Shown here: positions 1 through 14,200 of the stretch, piece by piece
Layout of the letters: every line of letters starts with the position of its first letter
Position numbering within the stretch: the first letter of the stretch is position 1
From: Liolophura sinensis
Taxonomy: Eukaryota; Mollusca; Polyplacophora; Chitonida; Chitonidae
NCBI RefSeq assembly: GCF_032854445.1
Contig: NC_088307.1
Location: forward strand, 18,116,017-18,180,016
Reading direction: 5' to 3'
DNA: 64,000 nucleotides
Translations under genes and position numbers: made by a program
The notes under the pieces: generated by a model
The model's input: the letters and a program-made list of their open reading frames with translations, nothing else
Told to the model about the DNA's origin: nothing
Database searches by the model: none

Positions 1-708
1 AACAACAACAACAACGTCAAAACAGAGCATTTGTGACCCTTGAAACCTTGGTTTCCATAGTTTCAGATTTGTTAAAGCTACAAATGCAAACGAATTGGTT
101 AATGAAAGAACGGGATTAATTGCCAGCTGCTACTGCTCTGAGAGTTACTTAACATGTGTACCATCATTGCAAATCACAGCCAAATGTCATCCAGTTAAAA
201 GTTGGAAGTTGATCCCCGCTACTTTGTATTTAGCACAGGAGTAACTTCTTCTGTGCCATGCATATACACCATAGAAGCCCGCTTCCAAATCATGGTTTTG
301 CCACTGTTACCAAGGATAAGCCACTGTGCCATAACAGATCAGTTGTGATTAAAGTAGCACCTGACGTGCAATCAAGTTCACAAATCGATTTTCGCCCACG
401 GCTCTCTGCATGAACGGCCAGAGCAACAAGATACACTTCTGTTTTCACACTACCTATAGGGCTATGTGAGATGCACGTTCTTGGGAGTTCCGTGTAGGGT
501 GCTTGCAGATATATCGGAAGTTTGGGTTAGAGCCCTAGCCGTATACGGCCTTCGCGTGCATGAGTGCTGGGCAAATAGAGCATGTTCTCAATTAAAAAAT
601 GGACATTTGCAGTACATGTATTACAGTGAGAATTATCCGAGAGGATTGTACAGGATTTTACAAACTCTACGCTGGTGGTCATCTGAATGTACACTTTTTC
701 TGTTGCAG
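1..708. other. 5' flank / first intron of RPS18
   Basis: No coding exon was found here. The RPS18 coding sequence picks up at 709 right after an AG acceptor, in phase 0, and lacks only its initiator codon, so the ATG exon lies either in this stretch or beyond the left edge. The only ATG directly followed by GT is at 292-294 (ATG then GTTTTG), a poor donor, so I do not call it. Positions 1-15 are a short AAC microsatellite. Confidence 0.5.
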
Positions 709-2989
<2,281 letters not shown>

Positions 2990-3025
2990 ACATTCTTTTT
3001 TGCTGCCATTATGTAAATGTCCTAG

Positions 3026-3031
3026 AATAAA
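3026..3031 (+). terminator. RPS18 polyadenylation signal AATAAA
   Basis: Canonical AATAAA lies 37 bp after the RPS18 stop codon. This gives a very short 3' UTR, as is typical of ribosomal protein genes. The SINE and minisatellite that follow would lie outside the transcript. Confidence 0.7.
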
Positions 3032-3095
3032 ATGCCTACAGTGGGATCATGGTTTGTTGTTCTTGTTCATGCATTCATTTGATAGTAACATTAGT

Positions 3096-3277
3096 GTGGC
3101 CGAAGGGGTTAGCACTCCAGCGCGGCGTAATGACCCAGGAGCCTCTCACCAATGAGGTCACTGCGAGTCTAGCTCATGCTGGCTTCCTCTCGAGTGATGT
3201 GTGGGAAGGTCCGCCAGCAACCTGCAGATGTTTGTGGGCTTCTCCCAGGCTCTGCCCGGTTTCCTCTTACCTTAATG
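3096..3277 (+). repeat. SINE-A copy, 5' part
   Basis: Has the tRNA-like head (TGTGGCCGAAGGGGTTAGC with a box A-like motif), the CAGGAGCCTCTCACCAATGA block and the central GGGAAGGTCCGCCAGCAACC block, up to the CCTTAATG core. The 3' domain is missing; a minisatellite begins directly at the truncation. Confidence 0.75.
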
Positions 3278-3282
3278 TGAAG

Positions 3283-4690
3283 ATACTTTCTGACAGAGCT
3301 GCAGTAAAGCCAGCCAGTGTTGGACCTGAACAAATAAGCAGATTGTTTAGTTGAGGTTTCACAAAATTCTCCGACAGATGTGTAATATAGCCAGCCAGGG
3401 TTAGACCTGAACAAGCTAGCAGACTGGTCAGGAGTTAGTGCCCAAGATGTTTCCTGACAGAGCTGCAGTAAAGCCAGCCAGTGTTGGACCTGAATAAACA
3501 AATAAATTGGTCAGGAACTGTTGCCCAAGATGCTTCCTGACAGACTTGTAGTAAAGCCAGCCAGGGTTACACCTGAACAAACAAGCTCACTGGTGAGAGG
3601 TTAGTGCCCAAGGCACTTCCTAACAGAGCTGTGGTAAAGCCAGCCAGGGTCAGACCTGAACAAACAAGTTCATTGGTCAGAGGCTAGTGCCCAAGACACT
3701 TTCTTACAGAGCTGCAGTAAAGCCAGCCAGGGTTACACCTGAACAAATAAGTTCATAAGTGAGAAGCTAGTGCCCAAGATAATCCCTGACAGAGCTGTGG
3801 TAAAGCCCGCCAGTGTTATACTTCAACAAAAAAGCCCACTGGTCAGGAGCTGTTGCCCAAGATTCTCCCTGACAGAGGTGCAATATTGTCAGCCAGGGTT
3901 AGACCTGAACAAACAAGTTCATTGGTCAGAGGCTAGTGCCCAAGACACTTTCTTACAGAGCTGCAGCAAAGCCAGCCAGGGTTACACCTGAACAAACAAG
4001 CTTATTAGTGAGAAGCTAGATGCTTCCTGACAGAGCTGTAGTAAAGTCAGTGAGCACTAAGCCTAAATAAACAAGCAGATTGGCCAGAGGCTAGTCATTA
4101 GTGCCCAAGACACTTCCTGACAGAGCTGCATTCAAGCCAGCAAGGGTTAGACCTTACGAAACAAGCTTATTGGTCAGGAGCTAGTGGCCAGGATGCTTCC
4201 TGACGGAGCTGTAGGAAAGTTGGCCAGGGTTAGACCTCAACAAAAAAGCTCACTGGTCAGAGCCTAGTGCCCATGATACAGAGCTGTAGTAAAACCAGTC
4301 AGTGTTAAACATGAACAAAAAAAAAAAAAGAAAAAAACACTGCTCAGAGGCTAGTGCCAAAGACACTTCCTTGGAGAGCTGCAGTGTAGCCAACCAGTGT
4401 TACACCTGAACAAACTCTAGGCTATTGCCCTATATACTTCTTAAAAAGTTGCAATAAAGCCAGCCAGTCAGTTAGGCTTGGGCAGAAAAGCTCATTGGTC
4501 AGAGGCTAGTGCCAGAGACACTTCCTGACAGAGCTGTAATAAAGCTGGCCAGTGTTAGACTTGAACAAAAACAGCTCATTGGTCAGAGGTCAGTGCCAAA
4601 GACACTTCCTGACAGAGTTGTAGTAAAGCCAGCTCATTGGTCAGAGGCTAGGTCTGATGGAAGACACTTCCTGGCAGCTACAGTAAATAT
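3283..4690 (+). repeat. ~80-bp minisatellite
   Basis: About 17 diverged units, each containing CTGACAGAGCTGCAGTAAAG, then CCAGCCAGGGTTAGACCTGA, ACAAACAAGCTCATTGGTCA and GAGGCTAGTGCCCAAGA. Spacing is 75-85 bp with indels. Open frames across it are by-products of the repetition. The array begins where the SINE copy breaks off. Confidence 0.85.
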
Positions 4691-4739
4691 AGGCAAAGCT
4701 ACACCTGGAGCAAACCCACAATCAAGATTTATTAGGCCT

Positions 4740-4860
4740 ATTCAAGGATATTTCACTTATACGACTGCATTATGGTGGGAGGGAACTGGTTATAGCCCAG
4801 GTAAAGTCCGAGGTCTGCCTGTAAAATCTGCACCTTACTGGAAGACCAACATCTCCACCA
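4740..4860 (-). repeat. SINE-A fragment
   Basis: Reverse-oriented core: ATTTCACTTATACGACTGCA, then ATTATGGTGGGAGGGAAC and a degraded head. It lies immediately beside another minus-strand copy. Confidence 0.6.
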
Positions 4861-4863
4861 GAA

Positions 4864-5015
4864 TTTATTTATTTTATTCATTTAATTGGTGTTTTATGCC
4901 GTACTTAAGAAAATTTCACTTATACAACAGCGGCCATCATTATGGTGGGAGAAAACTGGACAGGGCCTGGGGGAAACCCACGACCATCTGCAGGTTGCTG
5001 ACAGACCTTCAAATG
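4864..5015 (-). repeat. SINE-A copy, head lost
   Basis: Starts with the TTTATTTATTTTATT tail, then AATTGGTGTTTTATGCCGTA (the 3' domain in reverse), the CATTATGGTGGGAGAAAACT core and GAAACCCACGACCATCTGCA, ending near CAGACCTTC. The tRNA-like head is missing. Confidence 0.8.
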
Positions 5016-5215
5016 TACCTTCCACCAGAAAAGACAAAAGCAAGAGAAAAACACAGTTCTAAAGAAGAAAATATAGAATTTATTTCCAGCTTATATAGGT
5101 CAAGCTGCGGGCTTGTAATTTGTTCCAAAAGAGTGGGAATGAAGCCTAAAATACAAATATTACTAATAATTCCATTAATAAATTTTGAAATAATTCACTT
5201 ATCATGAACTTTACA

Positions 5216-7000
5216 AAGTAAGAATGTACTCAGTGCACATTTAAGAGTAATAAATTCACACGAATTCACTGTATTAAATGCAAAATTACAGGACAGCTCC
5301 AAAAAGAGACAAAAACACAAGTGACCCAAATGGTATCTGACAAAATGACAGATGGCATTAAGAGCACTGTGCACTAATTCAGTGATTTAGTTGAGTAACT
5401 GCTGCTTGCATCAGAAATTCCAAACACATATTCATTTCTTGCTTATGCTGCACTAAAAATGAAAACAAATTAATTTCTCTCTACATGGCGCCATGCTTTC
5501 GAGCGAGCAACCTCAATAAAACCTCTATAATAATGCACATTGTATATCAATAAAAATAGAATTAGACTCCTCTACATATACAAACAAGCAATGGGGGAAT
5601 ACACTTTTATAAAGATCTCTACACACCAAAAGTCATACTGCAGTGAAGATAGAACTGATCATAATACATGAGAAAAGAAGAGTGTATACGTCTACCACCC
5701 TATTCTCCACTAGGCTTAATTTATATACCTGTACTTTGGCTGTAAGCCAGACAGCAAAAGTAAAAAATATGACCACACTCCTGCATGTCAGTCAAAAACT
5801 TCATCTACCCCTTCAAATTAAATGGGTAAAGAAAGTGTTTACCAGTTTGCGACATGAACTCATAAAAAAAACACAGGCAGAGCAGTCAAGAAAAATTTGG
5901 TCCTTCTGGTAACTTTAAAAACTCTTTGGGCAGCACATAAATTCATCAACTATGATGACAGTGTAAGTTATTAATTTTTGACACCAGGAACTTGGTCAAA
6001 CTACCCAGATCAACAGTGTCAGTTTCGGGCGTTCGTGATATTTACTGATACCATTTGCCCAATCGGCATTTTGTGGGAATAACTGTAAAAATAACCAGAA
6101 TCTCAAAACCCAACAAAAGCAAATGCACTTCACCACTGCCTACGTGATATCTTTCTTGTAGTTATTTCAACAACAACAACCAGTTATCTGAGGTGTTCAT
6201 GTCTTAAAATGCTTCTTGCCTTGTCCAATAAACAAACTGCAGGAATATCTGGGTTTGAATGATTTCACTCCAATACTGGCCTGATCTTACTATTAACATG
6301 CAAACTTGATGAAACAGTTTAAAAAAGCCTAAGCAATGAGAAGCACAATATGGATATTCCAGCTTTACTCCCTTAAACACAACCAATAAACACAGCAGCT
6401 CTACCCTAACACAAGCACATAAAAGTGCAGACAAGCATCAACCCTTGGCAATGCACAACCACAGCAAAGCTTTACAGTATAAACAATGATCCAAGCCAAA
6501 AATATCTCACATTTACAAACTTAATAGAGATAACAGTAAAAAATTCCAAAAAAGTTTGTCATCTTTCATGAAACAATTAACATCATCCACAAATGCTACG
6601 CTGTGGTCCCTCAAGCCTAATAACGAAATAGCCAGCAGTTGTGTAACAAAATCTTCTTCCGTAGCATGATTAGATCAGATATTAAGGAAGACATGCACAA
6701 ATGCATGTACATGAATATTAAGTGTGCTCTAAAGTCTATTTCATGGGAAAAAGGTTACATATGTTTTTCTTAAGACAATCTAAATTATTTTTTCTTGCAT
6801 TTCGGCAACAAAAGTTGCACAGCTACTAACATCTTAATAACAAATGAAACATAATCACAACTCTGCACTAGGCATGCTACAGTATTAATGTCAAAAACTA
6901 CAGTAAGCACTACTTCGACTACAAGTCCCAATGTATTTCATTTTTTCCAACGTGTCTTTATCGTCTATTACATATGAACTTCATGTAAAAAACACAAATG
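5216..7000. other. gene-free AT-rich stretch
   Basis: No exon, tRNA or recognisable mobile element is seen. It lies downstream of the minus-strand DDAH-like gene (stop at 8295) and could include its 3' UTR, but no convincing AATAAA/cleavage arrangement was found on the minus strand. Confidence 0.4.
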
Positions 7001-7014
7001 TTTGCCAGCATCCC

Positions 7015-7378
7015 AAAGAGAAAATTCACTTTTTCACCATTTTACGACAACCTATTCAGGTGCCCACTTAATAAACTGCAACTTAAGCATCAGTCCTATA
7101 ATCAAGGACTCATACTGCGCAAGTCAAAATGACTTCTCCAAGCATCTGATTGGTACATTCAGGTCAACGACAACATGCTGTAGAAGCGGGAATCCCACTG
7201 AGAAATTCACTTTTCCAGGACAGACCACTTTACTACAACCTATTCAGGTGACCTCTCACGTGACAAGTTATGCATCTCATATTCAAGGTCCAAGAAGTTG
7301 TAGAAGTTAAAATTTTCGGAGCATTTGATTGGTCTATTTACGTCAAAGACAACATGTTGCGGAAGCATGAATCCAGTC
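7015..7378 (+). repeat. ~180-bp tandem duplication
   Basis: Unit 1 (about 7017-7197) and unit 2 (about 7198-7378) share AAATTCACTTTT, then ACAACCTATTCAGGTG, CATCTGATTGG or CATTTGATTGG, and GACAACATG followed by TGTAGAAGC or TGCGGAAGC. Divergence is considerable, so the duplication is old. Any open frame across it is not a gene. Confidence 0.7.
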
Positions 7379-8290
7379 TGTACTCGAACAAAATCTTTCG
7401 TTCATTTACAAAAGCTTTCTCTGTTGACAAGTAGTGTGTATACTGAACAGACTGAGACTCAACACACAAAAAGAATGAGTCTTTAACTTTGGCAAGAAGT
7501 GGTCTTTTTCACTCACACACACACAGCATTTCGCACATTATGCCTCAAAATATGCCTCAATTCAAAACGTCACAAAACTGTGTACACATTAAACGAATAC
7601 AGGTATTGATCATCAATCAATGACAGGCACAATCATATTGGGCTTCTCTTTTAATCAGGTGTATTTTTAACCTGGCCTGAATCAATCAATTAACCCTTTC
7701 CCATGAATTCATGCTTCCAGAAAATATTTACAACCTACTATAGCACAATGATCGAAATACTACGGAACATGCAATGTGTCACTAACTGTCTTCCATTGTT
7801 TCTCTGAGTACGTTGTTAGCAATGTGTTACACATATTATTAAGGCAACTCATTCAATACATGGTGCAAGGTGTCTTGAGGTTTAGGGGTCTTCTCAAATT
7901 TACAACAAATGTGTAAATATAACATCAGACATTAATAGGGAATATCCCTTTAACTTTAAAACATAAAACTAATGGTATCAATCTCCTAATTATTCAAATT
8001 TGCATTGTCACATACATCATTCAAAATGAGACACAAAATTGGAATCTTCTTTTCTTTACAGTGATAATTGCTTATGAATGGTTTGATGCATTCTCACAAA
8101 CTTCAGATCTGCTTTGAATAAGTTCAGAATAAATGTGCAAGTAAGAATGTGACACACTAAAGGTATTTTCCAAATAACACAATGCTCTATTCCCTTTTTT
8201 TTTTTTTTTTCTTTTTGCTTTAGTCTAATAATGTCTTCAGCTGGCTACATGATGAAGTTGAAGGGGGCATGGCTGAATGAGGTTGGCATG
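7379..8290. other. 3' flank of the DDAH-like gene
   Basis: No coding potential was recognised. It includes a 16-T run near 8196-8211, just downstream of the DDAH-like stop on the minus strand. It is probably 3' UTR and intergenic DNA. Confidence 0.4.
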
Positions 8291-8294
8291 GTAC

Positions 8295-11200
8295 CTACAG
8301 GGTACCTGCATGGTGATCTTGCTGGGAAGTTGGCTTGAGGTAAGCAAAAGGGCACAGGTCGTACTCCTCAATGTTGGAGATGATGTCCTTCTGGTGTTTG
8401 TCTTTACACACGAATAGAACGGATGAAGACATGTGGTTATTAGCGGCGGCCATTGCAGACCATTCAAGGTCATGCCGTGTGTAACCGATCTTCATGTCAA
8501 AATCCTGTCAACAGATCAAAGCAAAACATTCAGTGATGAGCGAAAAATAACTGTACTTAGATTGTATAAAGGGAATACATGTAAACAAAAAATCTGTTTA
8601 TTTATTTAATTAGTGTTTTACCCAATACTCAAGAATATTCTAGCATTATGGTGGGAAGAAACCGAGCAGAGCCCGGGGTAAACCCACAACCATCCGCAAG
8701 TTGATGGCAATAAACAATAAATATGTATATCATACCAGGTGATTTTATGAATAGGCCAAAATTCAAAATAGCTGTGAATTGTGAGTCTGTATTGACTTGC
8801 ACTTCGGTCCTTAATTAAGCGAATTGCTCATGCTATAAAAAGACAGGGGCCTGTTGTTCAAACGTGTGTTAAACGTTAAGCCCGGCTTAAACCTTAATAT
8901 CAGTGTTGGCCTAATACTAACCTAATGGGACTTTAGTCCAGACTTACGTTCCTTTATCAGGCGAATTGCTCATGCTATAAAAAGACAGGGGCCTGTTGTT
9001 CAAACGTGTGTTAAACGTTAAGCCCGGCTTAAACCTTAATATCAGTGTTGGCCTAATACTAACCTAATGGGACTTTAGTCCAGACTTACGTTCCTTTATC
9101 AGGCGAATTGCTCATGTTATAAAAGGACAGGGGCCTGTTATTCAAGGTGTATTAAACGTTAAGCCCGGCTTAAACCTTAATATCAGTCTTGGCCTAATAC
9201 TAACCTAACGGGACTTTAGTCCAGACTTACGTTCCTTTATCAGCGAATTGCTCATGCTATAAAAGGACAGGGGCCTGTTATTCAAAGTGTATTAAACGTT
9301 AAGCCAGGCTTAAACCTTAATATCAGTCTTGGCCTAATACTAACCTAATGGGACTTTAGTCCAGACTTACGTTCCTTTATCAGCGAATTGCTCATGCTAT
9401 AAAAGGACAGGGGCCTGTTATTCAAGGTGTATTAAACGTTAAGCCAGGCTTAAACCTTAATATCAGTCTTGGCCTAATACTAACCTAATGGGACTTTAGT
9501 CCAGGCTTACGTTCCTTTATCAGGCGAATTGCTCATGCTATAAAAAGACAGGGGCCTGTTATTCAAAGTGTATCAAACGTTAAGCCCGGCTTAAACCTTA
9601 ATATCAGTCTTGGCCTAATACTAACCTAATGGGACTTTAGTCCAGGCTAAAGTTCCTTTATCAGGCGAATTGCTCATGCTATAAAAAGACAGGGGCCTGT
9701 TATTCAAAGTGTATCAAACGTTAAGCCCGGCTTAAACCTTAATATCAGTCTTGGCCTAATACTAACCTAGTGGGACTTTAGTCCAGACTAAAGTTCCTTT
9801 ATCAGGCGAATTGCTCATGCTATAAAAAGACAGGGGCCTGTTATTCAAACGTGTATTAAACGTTAAGCCAGGCTTAAACCTTAATATCAGTCTTGGCCTA
9901 ATACTAACCTAGTGGGACTTTAGTCCAGGCTAAAGTTCCTTTATCAGGCGAATTGCTCATGCTATAAAAAGACAGGGGCCTGTTATTCAAACGTGTATTA
10001 AACGTTAAGCCAGGCTTAAACCTTAACATCAGTCTTGGCCTAATACTAACCTAATGGGACTTTAGTCCAGACTAAAGTTCCTTTATCAGGCGAATTGCTC
10101 ATGCTATAAAAAGAGAGGGGCCTGTTATTCAAACGTGTATTAAACGTTAAGCCAGGCTTAAACCTTAATATTGGCCTTGGCCTAATACTAACCTAACGGG
10201 ACTTTAGTCCAGACTTACGTTCCTTTATCAGCGAATTGCTCATGCTATAAAAGGACAGGGGCCTGTTATTCAAACGTGTATTAAACGTTAAGCCAGGCTT
10301 AAACCTTAATATCAGTCTTGGCCTAATACTAACCTAATGGGACTTTAGTCCAGGCTAAAGTTCCTTTATCAGGCGAATTGCTCATGCTATAAAAAGACAG
10401 GGGCCTGTTATTCAAAGTGTATCAAACGTTAAGCCCGGCTTAAACCTTAATATCAGTCTTGGCCTAATACTAACCTAGTGGGACTTTAGTCCAGACTAAA
10501 GTTCCTTTATCAGGCGAATTGCTCATGCTATAAAAAGACAGGGGCCTGTTATTCAAACGTGTATTAAACGTTAAGCCAGGCTTAAACCTTAATATCAGTC
10601 TTGGCCTAATACTAACCTAGTGGGACTTTAGTCCAGGCTAAAGTTCCTTTATCAGGCGAATTGCTCATGCTATAAAAAGACAGGGGCCTGTTATTCAAAC
10701 GTGTATTAAACGTTAAGCCAGGCTTAAACCTTAACATCAGTCTTGGCCTAATACTAACCTAATGGGACTTTAGTCCAGACTAAAGTTCCTTTATCAGGCG
10801 AATTGCTCATGCTATAAAAAGAGAGGGGCCTGTTATTCAAACGTGTATTAAACGTTAAGCCAGGCTTAAACCTTAATATTGGCCTTGGCCTAATACTAAC
10901 CTAACGGGACTTTAGTCCAGACTTACGTTCCTTTATCAGCGAATTGCTCATGCTATAAAAGGACAGGGGCCTGTTATTCAAACGTGTATTAAACGTTAAG
11001 CCAGGCTTAAACCTTAATATCAGTCTTGGCCTAATACTAACCTAGTGGGACTTTAGTCCAGGCTAAAGTTCCTTTATCAGGCGAATTGCTCATGCTATAA
11101 AAAGACAGGGGCCTGTTATTCAAAGTGTATTAAACGTTAAGCCCGGCTTAAACCTTAATATTGGCCTTGGCCTAATACTAACCTAACGGGACTTTAGTCC

Positions 11201-14200
11201 AGACTTACGTTCCTTTATCAGCGAATTGCTCATGCAATAAAAAGACAGGGGCCTGTTGTTCAAACGTGTATTAAACGTTAAACCAGGCTTAAACCGTAAT
11301 ATCAGTCTTGGCCTAATACTAACCTAGTGGGACTTTAGTCCAGGCTAAAGTTCCTTTATCAGGCGAATTGCTCATGCTATAAAAAGACAGGGGCCTGTTA
11401 TTCAAAGTGTATTAAATGTTAAGCCCGGCTTAAACCTTAATATCGGCCTTGGCCTAATACTAACCTAATGGGACTTTAGTCCAGTCTAAAGTTAACACCT
11501 CTCTTGACTTATATAATACACTTTTGAACAACCGTGCCCAAGAGGTCAAAACGGACTGACAGGTCCACCAACAGCAACCCACAGACAGACCAAATCAAAC
11601 ACTACAGGTGCTTGTCTCAGGTAGTAAACAAGTCTTTACCATGAACCATTTACGTCAACGTAGATTAAAAGGTAACTTCGCAACTCCGTTTCATACAGAG
11701 ATTTATGGTGTCTTGGTGGTAATGAGCGATTTAGGTTGTTCCTGAAGCTAAAAAATAGTCCGATAAATAAATAGCTCTCTCACATGTTCTAATGGGATCC
11801 CATGGTTCTCCTGGATGATGACTTACATTTTCATGATTTACACTTAATATAAATCATGAAAAGACTAACACTATCACAGATGTTACCTATGTTAGCTTAA
11901 GATACATGTAAACAGAGTACCACTGTGGTTACCAGGATGCATAAGATATGTTGTTCACAGGTACAGGTTGGTTCAAGTTCTGTTGTATCAGTAGTTAAAT
12001 ATCACTACAACAAATTACAGGTACCTGTATTGTACTTTACGACAAGCTACATATATTCCATTGCCCACATTTGAACTGGAACCTGAGAACACTTGTACTT
12101 TGCATTTCGTACATGAGAGATCGGACAGAGCACAGTCTAAACTGGACACCAGAGAAATGGCACAGAACACATTGCATATGTGACAGAACACAGCTTGTAA
12201 TATGACCACTGATATGTTTACAGATGTACTGAAGACTGGGATATGTTTACAGATGTACTCATTACATGGGGTATGTTTACACAGAAGCACTGAAGACTGG
12301 ATTATGTTTACAGAAGTACTCAACACATTGGATATGTTTACAGGTGTATTCAACACATTGGATATGTTTACTAAACACCTGAGATATGCTAAACATGAAA
12401 CATCCTGCACTGAACACATTGAAAGTGTTTACAATTATACAACACACCCATGTATGTTAAGAACAAAGCCTATGCAGGACATCTGATATAAATGTATGTG
12501 TATCTTAAAGAACACATGCCAAACATGATATACAGTATGCTTATGCAGGATAGTCTGTATTGAACACCATAAATAGGACATTGGCAGTATCTTACAAACC
12601 ACCCGCAGAACTGGATACCATGTCTGTTGTGGATACCTCAGATATGTTACTGGATACCTCAGATATGTTACTGGATACCTCAGATATGCTACTGGATACC
12701 TCAGATATGTAACAGCACACTTTCACTGAGGCATAGACGGCACATGTAGGATGTTGAAGTACACAGTGTCTACAAGACATGGGAGATACATGTACCTTAC
12801 AAAACCCACTTAACACTGGATACCTGAGATTTGTTACCACAGCTGGTAAGGCACACATAGTTATTTGTATGTTACAAAACAGTCTCTACTGGACACGATA
12901 CAGATTTCACAGAGGAGATGGGTGATACCTTACAGAAACCACTCATTGCTGGATACCTGAGAAATGCAATCAGCCTGGCCCTCCCTACAGGTAGACTAGG
13001 GCAAAGTGGACACAATGGCTTTGGGGTATTTACAGCGCAGAATCAGCAAGGCGCAACTGAACAAGCAGTACCCAGCACGGCTCAACGCTTCCACACTCAG
13101 CTCTTTTCTGGGAACTCGCATTTTCTGCAGCTCCTGTTAAGAAGATGAAAGCTGAGAGGGTTGTCTAGGAGGAGAGGGTGAGTTTTGGGGGGGTGGAGGT
13201 CTCATGCCTAACCTGTCAGGCTTTATTGGTGTTAGGTCATGAAAGCCAACTCTGCAAACGCACCAAACATCACCTAACATGCCAGTATCTTGAGGCTTCT
13301 CATTACATGCCAATCTGCAAACTGTATCCTACATCAAGGGTCACCTAACATGCCAGTACTATGTTTTTCATTGTAAGGCAATCTGCAAATTGTGCCACAC
13401 ATCACGCTTATATACCAGTACCTTGAGGCTTCCTATTATAAACCAATCTGCAAACTCTGCCAAACATCAAGGTTTACCTAACATGGCAGTAGTAGGCTTC
13501 TCATTGTATGCCAATCTGCAAACTGTGCCAAACATCACAGTTTACGTAACATGCCATTTCAGTTTCTCGTTATACACGTAAGCTGACTCTACAAACTGCA
13601 CCAAACATCAGCTAACATGCCAGTACTTTGAGGTTTCTCATTATAAGCCAACTCTGCAAACTGTTCAAACCATCACTTAGCATGCCCCTTCCTTAAAACA
13701 TCATCATAATCCAACTCTGCAAACTGTGCCAAACATCACTTAACATGCCCGTTCCTTGAAACTTCATTATAAGCCAACTCTGCAAACTGTGCCAAACATC
13801 ACTTAACATGCCCCTTCCTTAAAACATCATCATAATCCAACTCTGCAAACTGTGCCAAACATCACTTAACATGCCCGTTCCTTGAAACTTCATTATAAGC
13901 CAACTCTGCAAACTGTGCAAACCATCACTTAGCAGGGCCTAATCTGGCCTCAGAAGGGCAGGGGGTGCAACCACCGGTGAAGGGCACCTCATTGTTGACT
14001 ATTTTGATTCTCATACATTTTTAAGGGCCTCCGTTCAACGGTTGACCTCCACCCCACAACACGTACCTAGCCCTAAAATTCAGTCTAAGGATGGCTTGTA
14101 TTTACTGATGTGGAGAACTCTGCCATCCCGGATGACATGTGTATCTGACCATCACACTGTATCATAGATACTTCAGGACATCATTAAAAAGTTATTTGTT

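Noticed and set aside
292..294. RPS18 initiator codon exon
   Set aside because: ATG followed by GTTTTG is a weak donor and there is no 5' TOP-like pyrimidine tract near it; left uncalled.
4509..5207. 232-codon plus-strand open frame
   Set aside because: It crosses the ~80-bp minisatellite and two minus-strand SINE-A copies; no protein similarity and no coherent domain.
8846..11540. Satellite array as the interior of one MITE with terminal inverted repeats
   Set aside because: GTTGTTCAAA at 8853 and its inverse at 11523 are suggestive, but the array starts about 30 bp before the left motif and no target duplication is seen.
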